64,000 bases of DNA. Origin: Ilumatobacteraceae bacterium (lineage in GTDB: Bacteria > Actinomycetota > Acidimicrobiia > Acidimicrobiales > Iamiaceae). The translations under genes and the position numbers were made by a program. Below, piece after piece: positions 30,375-38,919 of this stretch; the stretch's first letter is position 1, and each line of letters begins with the position of its first letter. The stretch spans positions 1 through 64,000 of the forward strand of contig JAOBWH010000173.1 in assembly GCA_025463265.1 (NCBI GenBank). Reading direction: 5' to 3'. Below the pieces are notes generated by a model, which was not told where the DNA came from, searched no databases, and worked only from the letters and a program-made list of their open reading frames with translations.

Positions 30375-30929
30375 CTACGCGTCCGTGCCCGCCGGAGCGG
30401 GCGGCCGGTAGAAGGCGACCAGGAGCCCGATGCCGGAGGCGGCGCCGAGGACCACGGCGACGGCGAACGCCTTGAGCGGCTCGAACGCGACGTCCAGGCC
30501 GAGCGCCCAGTCGAGGGAGTGCTTGCCGGGGCCGACGCCGGCGATGAACACGGCGAACGTGGCGAGCACCGACACGTACTCCCAGCCCGAGTCGCTCCAG
30601 TACCCGTGGGGGCGGTGGTTGGTCCACGCCGCCACGATCAGCACGCCGACGTAGCCGGCGGCGGCGAGGGGCGTGAGGAGCCCGAGGATCATGAGGATGC
30701 CGCACACCAGCTCGGTGGCCGAGGCGAGCACGGCGTGGATCATCCCGTTCGGCTTCATGCCCAGGGAGTCGAACCAGCGGGCGGTCCCGGCGAGCTTGCC
30801 GCCGAGGAAGATGTGCTTGTACCCGTGGGCGGCGAAGGTGGCGCCGACGATGATCCGGACGACGAGCGTGACCGTGCTGAGCTGGTCCCAGTAGTCGGAA
30901 GGCAGGGTGGCTTCGGCGAGCAGGGACAT
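30375..30929 (-). CDS. DoxX family membrane protein
   Basis: Four TM pattern, AAHGYKHIFLGGKLAGTARWFDSLGMKP. Confidence 0.85.
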   Translation of the reverse strand: MSLLAEATLPSDYWDQLSTVTLVVRIIVGATFAAHGYKHIFLGGKLAGTARWFDSLGMKPNGMIHAVLASATELVCGILMILGLLTPLAAAGYVGVLIVAAWTNHRPHGYWSDSGWEYVSVLATFAVFIAGVGPGKHSLDWALGLDVAFEPLKAFAVAVVLGAASGIGLLVAFYRPPAPAGTDA

Positions 30930-30930
30930 C

Positions 30931-32586
30931 TCAGGCCTCCTGGAGGCGGTTGCGGAGCTCGAACTTCATGACCTTGCCGCCGGCGTTGAACGGCAGCTCG
31001 TCCACCACGACGACGCGCTTGGGCGCCTTGTAGTTCGCCATGTTCTCTCGTGACCAGGCGATGATCTCGGCCGGGTCGGGGTCGGTGCCGGTGGCGGCGA
31101 CCACGAACGCGGCGGCCACCTCGCCCATGCGCTCGTCAGGGATGCCGATCACTGCCACCTGGGCGATGTGCGGGTGGCCGAGGAGGAGGTTCTCGATCTC
31201 GGCCGGGTAGGCGTTGAACCCGCCGACGATGAACAGGTCCTTCATGCGGTCGGTGATGCGGAGGTAGCCGCGCTCGTCCATGACCCCGACGTCGCCGGTG
31301 TGGAGCCAGCCGTCGGCGTCGATGGTCTCGGCGGTGGCGTCGGGGTTCTCGAAGTAGCCCTGCATCACGTTGTAGCCACGGATGACCACCTCGCCCGCCT
31401 CCCCGGCCGGGAGGGCCGTCCCGTCGTCGCCCACGACCAGGACCTCGATCCCCGGCATGGCTCGCCCAGAGGTGGTGGCGATGGTGGTGGCATCGTCGGT
31501 GCGGCGGCACATCGTGGCGAACCCGCAGCCCTCGGTGAGCCCGTAGGCCGTGACCACGGTGTCGAACCCGAGGTCGTCGCGCATCTGCTCCACGAGGCTC
31601 ACCGGCACCGAGGCGGCCCCGGTCACCGCGAGGCGGAGGCTCGACGAGTCGAGCTGGCCACGGTCGGGGTGGTTGAGGATGGTCTGGAAGAGCGTCGGCG
31701 GCCCGGGCACCATCGAGATGCGCTGCTCGGTGATGAGCCCCATCGCCGTGGGTACGTCGAACACGGGCATCGGCACGAGGACGCAGCCGGTGACGAGCCA
31801 GGCGATGATGCCGGCCTTGTACCCGAACGAGTGGAAGAACGGGTTGATGGCGAGGTAGCGGTCCGGCTGGTCGAGCCCGACGACGTTCGCCCAGGTGGCG
31901 ACGGTGCGCAGGGTCTGCCCGTTGGTGCAGATCACGCCCTTGGGCTTGCCGGTGGTTCCGGACGTGAAGAGCAGGTCGGCCACCGTGTCGGGCGTCAGCT
32001 GGGCCCGTCGTGCCGTCACCGACAGATCGGTGACGGCATCGGCCTCACCGGAGCCCACGAAGTCCTCCCACCGCTCGCTGCCCGCGGGCAGCTCCTGGCC
32101 GGCCTCGGTCTTGAGCACCACGATGCGCTCGAGGTGGGGCAGATCGTGGCCATCGAGCATGGCGACGTAGCGGTTGTCGAGGAACCCGTCGACGGTCACG
32201 AGGATGCGGGCCCGGCTGCGGGCCAGGATGTCCGCCGCCTCGGCCCCCTTGAACCGGGTGTTGAGCGGCACCAGGACCGCACCGACCGACTGGAGGCCGA
32301 ACAGGGCGACCACCCATTCGGCGCAGTTCGGCGCCCAGATCGCCACCCGGTCGCCGATCTCGATGCCGGCGGCGAGGTACGCCCTGGCGGCATGGTCCAC
32401 CTCGCGCCCGAGGTCGCTCCAGGACCAGGCGAGGGACCCGTCGACGAGCGCCTCTCGGTCCCCGCCCCGGGCGACCGCATCGGCGACGGCAGCAGCGATG
32501 GTCCCCCAGCGCAGGTCGGCTCGGGGATCGTCGCCGTCGGGATCGACGCCGGGATCGACGTCGGCAGGAGCGGTGGGATCGGTCAC
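30931..32586 (-). CDS. Acyl-CoA ligase, FadD3-like (HIP-CoA ligase candidate)
   Basis: LLFTSGTTGKPKGVICTNGQTLRTVATWANVVGL...INPFFHSFGYKAGI closely resembles FadD3; GTG start. Confidence 0.8.
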   Translation of the reverse strand: MTDPTAPADVDPGVDPDGDDPRADLRWGTIAAAVADAVARGGDREALVDGSLAWSWSDLGREVDHAARAYLAAGIEIGDRVAIWAPNCAEWVVALFGLQSVGAVLVPLNTRFKGAEAADILARSRARILVTVDGFLDNRYVAMLDGHDLPHLERIVVLKTEAGQELPAGSERWEDFVGSGEADAVTDLSVTARRAQLTPDTVADLLFTSGTTGKPKGVICTNGQTLRTVATWANVVGLDQPDRYLAINPFFHSFGYKAGIIAWLVTGCVLVPMPVFDVPTAMGLITEQRISMVPGPPTLFQTILNHPDRGQLDSSSLRLAVTGAASVPVSLVEQMRDDLGFDTVVTAYGLTEGCGFATMCRRTDDATTIATTSGRAMPGIEVLVVGDDGTALPAGEAGEVVIRGYNVMQGYFENPDATAETIDADGWLHTGDVGVMDERGYLRITDRMKDLFIVGGFNAYPAEIENLLLGHPHIAQVAVIGIPDERMGEVAAAFVVAATGTDPDPAEIIAWSRENMANYKAPKRVVVVDELPFNAGGKVMKFELRNRLQEA

Positions 32587-33221
32587 GACGGGTCCTCCGG
32601 GGCGGTGGTCCACGCCCTCACCAGGTCGTCGACCGTGGTGACCGTGGCGAGGAGCGAGAGCGTGTGGTCGACGACGGCGTCGGCGTAGGCGGCGGGCAGG
32701 CCGCACACCCCATCTCGGGGCAGGACCACCTGGTAGCCGTGGTTCACCGCGTCCATCACCAGGTTGGTGACGGCGACGTTCACCGAGACCCCGGTGACGA
32801 TGAGCGTGGTCACCCCGAGGTTCCGGAGGATCGGGTCGAGGTCGGTGCCCGCCATCGGGCTGAGGCCGTGCAGGCGGTTCAGCACCAGGTCCTCGGGCTC
32901 GGGTCCGAGCGCCGGGACCACCTCGGACTCGAACGATCCGGGCAGCAGGGTCACCGGCGACCGGCGGACGGCGAGGAACAACCGGGCGTTGGCGTTCGAG
33001 CCGGCTCCGTCCGGGCGCCGCGACGCCGTGGCGTGGATCACCGGCACGCCCGCCGCCCGGGCCGCACCGCACAGCACCGCCAGCCGCTCGATGACCGGCG
33101 CCGCCGCGGCGGCGAGCTCCGGAAGGGCCGAACGATCGCCCACGACGCCGTTCTGCACCTCGGAGGTGACGACGGCGGTGGTTCCAGGAGCGACCAGGGA
33201 CGCGAGCGACGGTGCGGGCAC
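32583..33221 (-). CDS. Isochorismatase-like cysteine hydrolase
   Basis: VVTSEVQNGVVG, VTGVSVNVAVTNLVMDAVNHGYQVVLPRDGVCG; GTG start. Confidence 0.85.
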   Translation of the reverse strand: MPAPSLASLVAPGTTAVVTSEVQNGVVGDRSALPELAAAAAPVIERLAVLCGAARAAGVPVIHATASRRPDGAGSNANARLFLAVRRSPVTLLPGSFESEVVPALGPEPEDLVLNRLHGLSPMAGTDLDPILRNLGVTTLIVTGVSVNVAVTNLVMDAVNHGYQVVLPRDGVCGLPAAYADAVVDHTLSLLATVTTVDDLVRAWTTAPEDPS

Positions 33222-33236
33222 GGCTGGCGAGCGTAT

Positions 33237-33251
33237 CTGACGGCCCGTCAG
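33237..33251. promoter_or_regulatory. Palindromic operator CTGACGGCCCGTCAG
   Basis: 7-1-7 perfect palindrome, 15 bp upstream of the isochorismatase-fadD3-doxX-tetR operon. Confidence 0.8.
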
Positions 33252-33373
33252 GACGATGCGGCCGCACCACAGCCGCGCGCGGACACGGGACCGGTCTGCG
33301 CCGTAGCGTCGCGATCGCAAGCGGGACGTCGGTGGCACGGAGCGTGGGTGCCACCTCGACAGACGAGGTGCGA

Positions 33374-34468
33374 ATGGCGGACTACGAGCCCTTCCCCACG
33401 GGAGCGAACGAGGTGGAGGACCGCTCGCTCAAGAAGCGGGTCCTCGGGTGCTTCGGGTGCGGCGGGCTGAGCGTGCTGGGGTTCTTCGGCGTGGTGATCC
33501 TGCTCATCGGCGGGCTCGGCACCGGTGCCGGCGGCTGCGACACCGACGTCGGTGACCCCGGCGAAGGCACGGCATCGCTCCGCCTGCCCGTGGATGTCGC
33601 CCCCCGGACCGATCTGGCCGATGGCACCGAGGTGCGGGTCACCAGCGACGAGTTCGACGCCGACGCCGTGGTCGGGGTGGCGGTCTGCCTCCGTGCCGCC
33701 GATACCGAGCGGCGCGGAGTCAAGGCCTGCGACGAGGCCCAGGGCGCGCGCTACGCCACCACCGACGACGGGAGCCTGGACGCCACCTACCCGGTGCCCC
33801 GCGTCATCACGGTCGGCGGCAAGGCGTACGACTGCGCCGCCGAGGCCGAGCGCTGCATCGTGGTCGCCGCCGACGCCAACGACTACGACCGCTCCGGCGG
33901 GCGCGCCATCACGTTCGCCACCGGCCTCCCCGAGGTGGAGCCCAGCTCCCGGTCCGGCCGCGCCGAGTCCGACTACCTGCCGATCGGCTCGCAACCCGCA
34001 GTGGGCGGGGGCCCGGTGGCGGCGGGCACGGCGCTGACGGTCCTGGCCTCGGGCTTCCAGCCCGACGAGCCCCTCCTGATCGCCTACTGCACGGCCGATC
34101 TCGAGGACGACGGCGTGGTCGATTCGTGCGAACCGGAGGACGCGGCCGGCGCCGCCTCGGCGATCATGTTGCAGTCGGTCTCGGGCCGCTTCCTCCGCGC
34201 CGACGCCAGCGGCGCCTTCACCACGACGCTCCCGGCGCGTGCGGCCATCGTCCCCTTCGGCTCGGACATGGGTCGGGCGCTGGACGCCTACGGGTCCCGG
34301 AACGACCCGACCACCTCGACCTCTCGGCCCGCCGGCTCCACCACGACCACCCGGCCTCCCAAGGGGAGCGTCCGCTGCACGGCCACCACGGGCGGGTGCT
34401 CGATCGTGATCGCCGCGGCCGCCGACACGAAGCGGTCTGCCGTCCTCCCCTACGTCGTGTCCCCGTGA
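33374..34468 (+). CDS. Membrane-anchored extracellular protein with two neocarzinostatin-like repeats
   Basis: TM then ...YPVPRVITVGGKAYDCAAEAERCIVVAADANDYDRSGGRAITFATGLP; related to next ORF. Confidence 0.55.
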   Translation: MADYEPFPTGANEVEDRSLKKRVLGCFGCGGLSVLGFFGVVILLIGGLGTGAGGCDTDVGDPGEGTASLRLPVDVAPRTDLADGTEVRVTSDEFDADAVVGVAVCLRAADTERRGVKACDEAQGARYATTDDGSLDATYPVPRVITVGGKAYDCAAEAERCIVVAADANDYDRSGGRAITFATGLPEVEPSSRSGRAESDYLPIGSQPAVGGGPVAAGTALTVLASGFQPDEPLLIAYCTADLEDDGVVDSCEPEDAAGAASAIMLQSVSGRFLRADASGAFTTTLPARAAIVPFGSDMGRALDAYGSRNDPTTSTSRPAGSTTTTRPPKGSVRCTATTGGCSIVIAAAADTKRSAVLPYVVSP

Positions 34469-34529
34469 CCGGCCTCGACGGCCGTGGGTGCCGCCCGTCG
34501 AGCTGACCGGCGGGCCGTAGCCTCGTCGC

Positions 34530-35126
34530 ATGGGCAAGGCCGTGGGAGGGGCGAGCGCCGTCGGGTGCGGGGCGGTCGGTCTGGTCGGCCTGCTGATCGG
34601 CGTCGGTCTCACGCTCTGGCTCGGTTCCATGGCGCTGACCGGGTCGACCGGCGGCGACCCCCGTCCCGCCACCACGCTGGCGGGCCCGACCACGTCCACC
34701 GCCCCGCCCTCGACGCTCGACGACCGGTCTGATGCCGGGCTCCCGCCGGAGGCGACCGTCGTCGTGCTCGCCGGGAACGACTTCGATGACGGCGGGCGGA
34801 TCACCGTCCGGGGATCGGGGTTCCCGGTCGGGCCGATCGCCGTGACGATGTGCCTGGCCGACACGCCCCTGGCCGCCGATGCGCGCTGCGACGCCACGAC
34901 CCGCGTGCCCATCGCCACCGGTCCCGACGGCGGGTGGACCCTCGTGTACCCCGCTCCCCGGGTCATCACGGTCGCCCGGGTCGCCTACGACTGCGCCGCC
35001 GTCCCCGGCGGGTGCGCCGTCCTCGCCCAGCTCGACTCCCGCACCGACGACGTCGGGGTGTCCGCCCGGGTCACCTTCGCCACCGGGCTGCCCCCGGTGG
35101 ACGCGATGGCGCCGCCGACCGGCTGA
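34530..35126 (+). CDS. Membrane-anchored extracellular protein with one neocarzinostatin-like repeat
   Basis: TM then YPAPRVITVARVAYDCAAVPGGCAVLAQLDSRTDDVGVSARVTFATGLPP. Confidence 0.55.
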   Translation: MGKAVGGASAVGCGAVGLVGLLIGVGLTLWLGSMALTGSTGGDPRPATTLAGPTTSTAPPSTLDDRSDAGLPPEATVVVLAGNDFDDGGRITVRGSGFPVGPIAVTMCLADTPLAADARCDATTRVPIATGPDGGWTLVYPAPRVITVARVAYDCAAVPGGCAVLAQLDSRTDDVGVSARVTFATGLPPVDAMAPPTG

Positions 35127-35212
35127 CGCCGCGGCACGGCCGAGCGCCCCCGAACCGAGCAGGGCCGGGCCTGCATCGGCCCGGACGATGTCCCGGTCGC
35201 ACCCGCTACAAT

Positions 35213-35227
35213 CTGACGGTCCGTCAG
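35213..35227. promoter_or_regulatory. Palindromic operator CTGACGGTCCGTCAG
   Basis: 7-1-7 perfect palindrome immediately downstream of TACAAT (35207-35212). Confidence 0.85.
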
Positions 35228-35250
35228 AAACCCGTGAGAGGGGCGCCCCC

Positions 35251-36501
35251 GTGGCCGAGCTGCCGAAGATCATCAGCGTGGACGACCACGTCGTGGAGCC
35301 CGCCCACGTGTGGCAGGAGTACCTCCCCCAGAAGTTCAAGGCCGACGGCCCCCGCATCGAGCGGCGCGGCGTCGGCGCCATGAAGCACATCGGGGGCGGC
35401 GCCTACGAGCAGGAGTTCGACGCCGACGGCCGACCGGCGGACTGCTGGGTCTTCGGGGACCTCGTCTACATCCACAAGCGCCACGTCGCCGCCGTCGGGT
35501 ACTCCCGCGACGAGATGACCATGACGCCCATGACCTACGACGAGATGCGCCCCGGTTGCTACGACCCCAAGGCGCGGGTCGAGGATCAGGAGGTGAACCA
35601 CGTCGAGGCCTCGCTCTGCTTCCCGTCGTTCCCCCGGTTCTGCGGCCAGACCTTCACCGAGCACCCCGACCGGGAGATGGGCCTGGCCTGCGTCGAGGCG
35701 TACAACAACTGGATGGTCGAGGAGTGGTGCGGCGATTCCGACGGCGCCCTCATCCCGCTGATCATCGTGCCGCTGTGGGACGCCGAGCTGGCCGCTGCCG
35801 AGATCCGGCGCAACGCCGAGCGCGGCGTCCACGCCGTCACCTTCTCCGAGGTGCCCTCGCACCTGGGGCTGCCGTCGATCCACTCCGGGTTCTGGGACCC
35901 GTTCTTCGCTGCCTGCGAGGAGACCGAGACCACCATCAACATGCACATCGGTTCGTCGTCGCGGATGCCCGCCACGTCCAGCGACGCGCCCGTCGCCGTC
36001 GCCGCCTCGCTGTCATTCAACAACTCCATGGCGTCGCTCAGCGACTGGCTGTTCTCCGGCAACCTGGTGAAGTTCCCGAAGCTCACCCTCGCCTACTCCG
36101 AGGGCCAGATCGGCTGGCTCCCCTACATCCTCGAGCGCGTCGACGACGTGTGGCGCGAGCACCGGGCCTGGGGCGGCGTGAAGGACCTGATCCCCGAGCC
36201 GCCGTCGAGCTACTACTACCGCAACGTCTACGGCTGCTTCTTCCGCGACCGCCACGGACTCGTGTCCATCGACGAGGTCGGCGAGGACAACATCACCTTC
36301 GAGACCGATTACCCCCACACCGACTCCACGTGGCCCGAGACCAAGCAGGTCGCCGAGAAGCTCGTCGAGGGTCTCACCGACGAGCAGATCTACAAGGTCA
36401 TGCGCGGGAACGCGATCGAGATGCTCCACCTCGACCTCGACCGCGACGTCGAGACCACCATGGGCGTCAAGCGCCGCGCCGCCATCGACCTCCTCGGCTG
36501 A
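35251..36501 (+). CDS. Amidohydrolase-2 family metal-dependent hydrolase
   Basis: ISVDDHVVEPAHVW, TFETDYPHTDSTWP; strong paralog of 18302-19501; GTG start. Confidence 0.87.
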   Translation: MAELPKIISVDDHVVEPAHVWQEYLPQKFKADGPRIERRGVGAMKHIGGGAYEQEFDADGRPADCWVFGDLVYIHKRHVAAVGYSRDEMTMTPMTYDEMRPGCYDPKARVEDQEVNHVEASLCFPSFPRFCGQTFTEHPDREMGLACVEAYNNWMVEEWCGDSDGALIPLIIVPLWDAELAAAEIRRNAERGVHAVTFSEVPSHLGLPSIHSGFWDPFFAACEETETTINMHIGSSSRMPATSSDAPVAVAASLSFNNSMASLSDWLFSGNLVKFPKLTLAYSEGQIGWLPYILERVDDVWREHRAWGGVKDLIPEPPSSYYYRNVYGCFFRDRHGLVSIDEVGEDNITFETDYPHTDSTWPETKQVAEKLVEGLTDEQIYKVMRGNAIEMLHLDLDRDVETTMGVKRRAAIDLLG

Positions 36502-36523
36502 GCCCGACCGGTACGTTCACCCC

Positions 36524-37336
36524 ATGGCAACCGACCTCCCCGATCTCACCACGATCCGCTACGAGCAGCGCGGCGCCGTCGGCTGGATCTGGCTCGACCG
36601 CCCCGAGAAGTACCACGCCTTCAACCAGGTGATGTGCGATGAGCTGGCGGCGCTGTGGAAGGCGCTCAAGACCGACGACTCCGTGCGTTCGGTGGTGCTC
36701 ACCGCCACCGGCGACAAGGCGTTCTGCACCGGCATCGACCGGGACTTCGTGCCCGCCGAAGGTGGCGTCGAGTACGACTTCTCGCCGTTCACCTACGACG
36801 ATCCGGGCCAGTACCTCGGCCCCAAGAGCAACGAGTTCTGGAAGCCGGTGGTGTGCGCGGTCAACGGCATGGCGTGCGGCGGGGCGTTCTACTTCCTGGG
36901 CGAGGTCGACATCCTCATCGCCGCCGACCACGCCACCTTCTTCGACCCGCACGTCACCTACGGCATGCCCGCCGTCTACGAGCCGCTGCTGATGCTCCAC
37001 CGGGGCGTGCCCTTCGGTGAGATCCTCCGCATGACCCTGCTCGGCAACCACGAGCGCCTCTCCGCAGAGCGGGCGCTGGAGATCGGCCTGGTGTCCGAGG
37101 TGGTCCCCAGCGGTGACCTCGAGGCGGCCGCCGCCTGGCTCGCCGACACCATCGCCTCCGCCCCTGCCGAGCCCATGCAGGCCACGCTGCGGACCCTTTG
37201 GGCCGGCCGCGAGCTCAGCCGCCAGCAGGCCCTCGCCCTCGGCAACACCTTCCTCAACCTCGGCATGTCCGAGGCGTCCCTCGCCGAGGGCCAGAAGGCC
37301 TTCCAGGGCGAGCGGGTCAAGCCCCGCCTGCGCTGA
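36524..37336 (+). CDS. Enoyl-CoA hydratase/isomerase
   Basis: ATGDKAFCTGIDR, VNGMACGGAFYFLGEVDILIA. Confidence 0.9.
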   Translation: MATDLPDLTTIRYEQRGAVGWIWLDRPEKYHAFNQVMCDELAALWKALKTDDSVRSVVLTATGDKAFCTGIDRDFVPAEGGVEYDFSPFTYDDPGQYLGPKSNEFWKPVVCAVNGMACGGAFYFLGEVDILIAADHATFFDPHVTYGMPAVYEPLLMLHRGVPFGEILRMTLLGNHERLSAERALEIGLVSEVVPSGDLEAAAAWLADTIASAPAEPMQATLRTLWAGRELSRQQALALGNTFLNLGMSEASLAEGQKAFQGERVKPRLR

Positions 37337-38522
37337 GGAGAGCCGGGGCGAGGTCGCCGTTGGGTCGGACCTCCACGCCGTCCAGACCGAGGAACGCCGC
37401 CAGGCCCGCCAGCTCGGCCACCAGCTCCGCTGCGACCCCCGGCACGTCGATCCCGTCCTCGGCGAAGGCGCCCTGCACCAGCAAGACGCCGGCCTGGCGG
37501 TCGGATTTGAGGTCGACCCGGGCGACGAGCTGGCCGTCGAGGAGGAAGGGCAGGACGTAGTAGCCGTGGACGCGCTTGGGCTTCGGGACGTAGATCTCGA
37601 TGCGGTAGCGGAACCCCCAGATGCGCTCGGTGCGGGCCCGCTCCCAGACCAGCGAGTCGAACGGCGACAGCAGAGCCCGGCCCCGCGGGTTGTTGGGGCG
37701 GCGGGCGCCGGGGTGCAGGTAGGCCCTGTCCTTCCAGCCCGCGACCTCGGCCGGCAGCAGACGCCCCTCGTCGACCAGCTCGCCGAGGAGCACACGCGAC
37801 TCCGGCACGTTGAGCCGGAAGTAGTCGGCCAGGTCCCGAGCCGTGCCGACGCCGTGGCACCGGGCTCCGATGACCAGCAGCTCCTTCTTGGCATCGGCGG
37901 GCGACGGCGTCGGCGCCTCGATCACCCGCTCCGGCAGCACCCGTTCGGGCAGGTCGTACCAGCGCTCGAAGTTCGGCCCCCGGCGCGCCGTCAGGTCCCC
38001 GCTCCAGAACAGGTACTCCAGGGCGCGCTTGCCGGGGCTCCACGCCCACATGTCGCTGCCGCGCTCGCCGCCGCCCTCGATCATCCCCGTGGTCAGCGGG
38101 CCCCGCTCCCGGATCTGGTCGACGACGGAGCGCACCAGGGCCGGCTCCTCGTGACGGACCGCTGCGACCCCCTTCCAGGTGCCGCGCCCCTCCCGGGCGT
38201 CGTCCATCCGCCAGCGCAGCAGGGGCTGGAGGTCCACGGGGACGTGGGAGGCCTCGTGCGCCCAGTACTCGAACAGGTCGCCGCCCTTGGTCATCGACGG
38301 GATGAGGTCGCGCCGGTGGTCGCCGAGGCGGGCGAACATCGGCAGCTCCTGGGAGCGGACCAGGACGTTGACCGAGTCGATCTGGATCAGCCCGACGCGG
38401 TCCAGGACCTTCCGGCCGTGCCGGCGGTCCACCGCACCCTTCGGCGCCGGCTCGGCGAAGCCCTGCGCTCCGAGGGCGATGCGCCGGGCCTGGTCGGCCG
38501 AGATCTCCACGGGCGTCGTCAT
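37317..38522 (-). CDS. YcaQ-like winged-helix DNA glycosylase family protein
   Basis: IQIDSVNVLVRSQELPMFARLG, LLSPFDSLVWERARTERIWGFRYRIEIYVP. Confidence 0.88.
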   Translation of the reverse strand: MTTPVEISADQARRIALGAQGFAEPAPKGAVDRRHGRKVLDRVGLIQIDSVNVLVRSQELPMFARLGDHRRDLIPSMTKGGDLFEYWAHEASHVPVDLQPLLRWRMDDAREGRGTWKGVAAVRHEEPALVRSVVDQIRERGPLTTGMIEGGGERGSDMWAWSPGKRALEYLFWSGDLTARRGPNFERWYDLPERVLPERVIEAPTPSPADAKKELLVIGARCHGVGTARDLADYFRLNVPESRVLLGELVDEGRLLPAEVAGWKDRAYLHPGARRPNNPRGRALLSPFDSLVWERARTERIWGFRYRIEIYVPKPKRVHGYYVLPFLLDGQLVARVDLKSDRQAGVLLVQGAFAEDGIDVPGVAAELVAELAGLAAFLGLDGVEVRPNGDLAPALLSAGGA

Positions 38523-38717
38523 GGGCCGCCCATCATGCCGGGTCCCCGTCCCATCCGTCAGCGGAGATCGGACACGGAGTCCAGTTCGGTCCCCGTCGCC
38601 GTCCGATGCGCTCGACGTGGCCTTCGACGACGAGCTCCGAGCCGGGCCGGTCGCTGCCTCGGAGCGAGCGGGTCCGGTCGGGCAGGATGGGCGCACGTCT
38701 CCCGGAGGATCCGCCCC

Positions 38718-38876
38718 ATGCGCCGCCGCACCCGCACCGCCATCGCTGCGATCGTCCTGACCGCCGGGCTCGCCTCGCTCGCCGCGTGCGGTGGGCGCAG
38801 CCCCGATGGCGGCAACCCGGGCAACCCGGCCGGCGACACGACGACCACCACCACCGCCACCATCCCGGGCAGCTGA
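38718..38876 (+). CDS. Small lipoprotein
   Basis: Signal peptide with lipobox SLAAC, Thr-rich tail. Confidence 0.5.
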   Translation: MRRRTRTAIAAIVLTAGLASLAACGGRSPDGGNPGNPAGDTTTTTTATIPGS

Positions 38877-38919
38877 CGGCCCACCACCTGGCAGCGGGAC
38901 CTCGCTAACGTCGGCAGCC

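Noticed and set aside
28800-30971. 723-aa plus-strand ORF
   Set aside because: Overlaps metallopeptidase, TetR and DoxX genes on the opposite strand.
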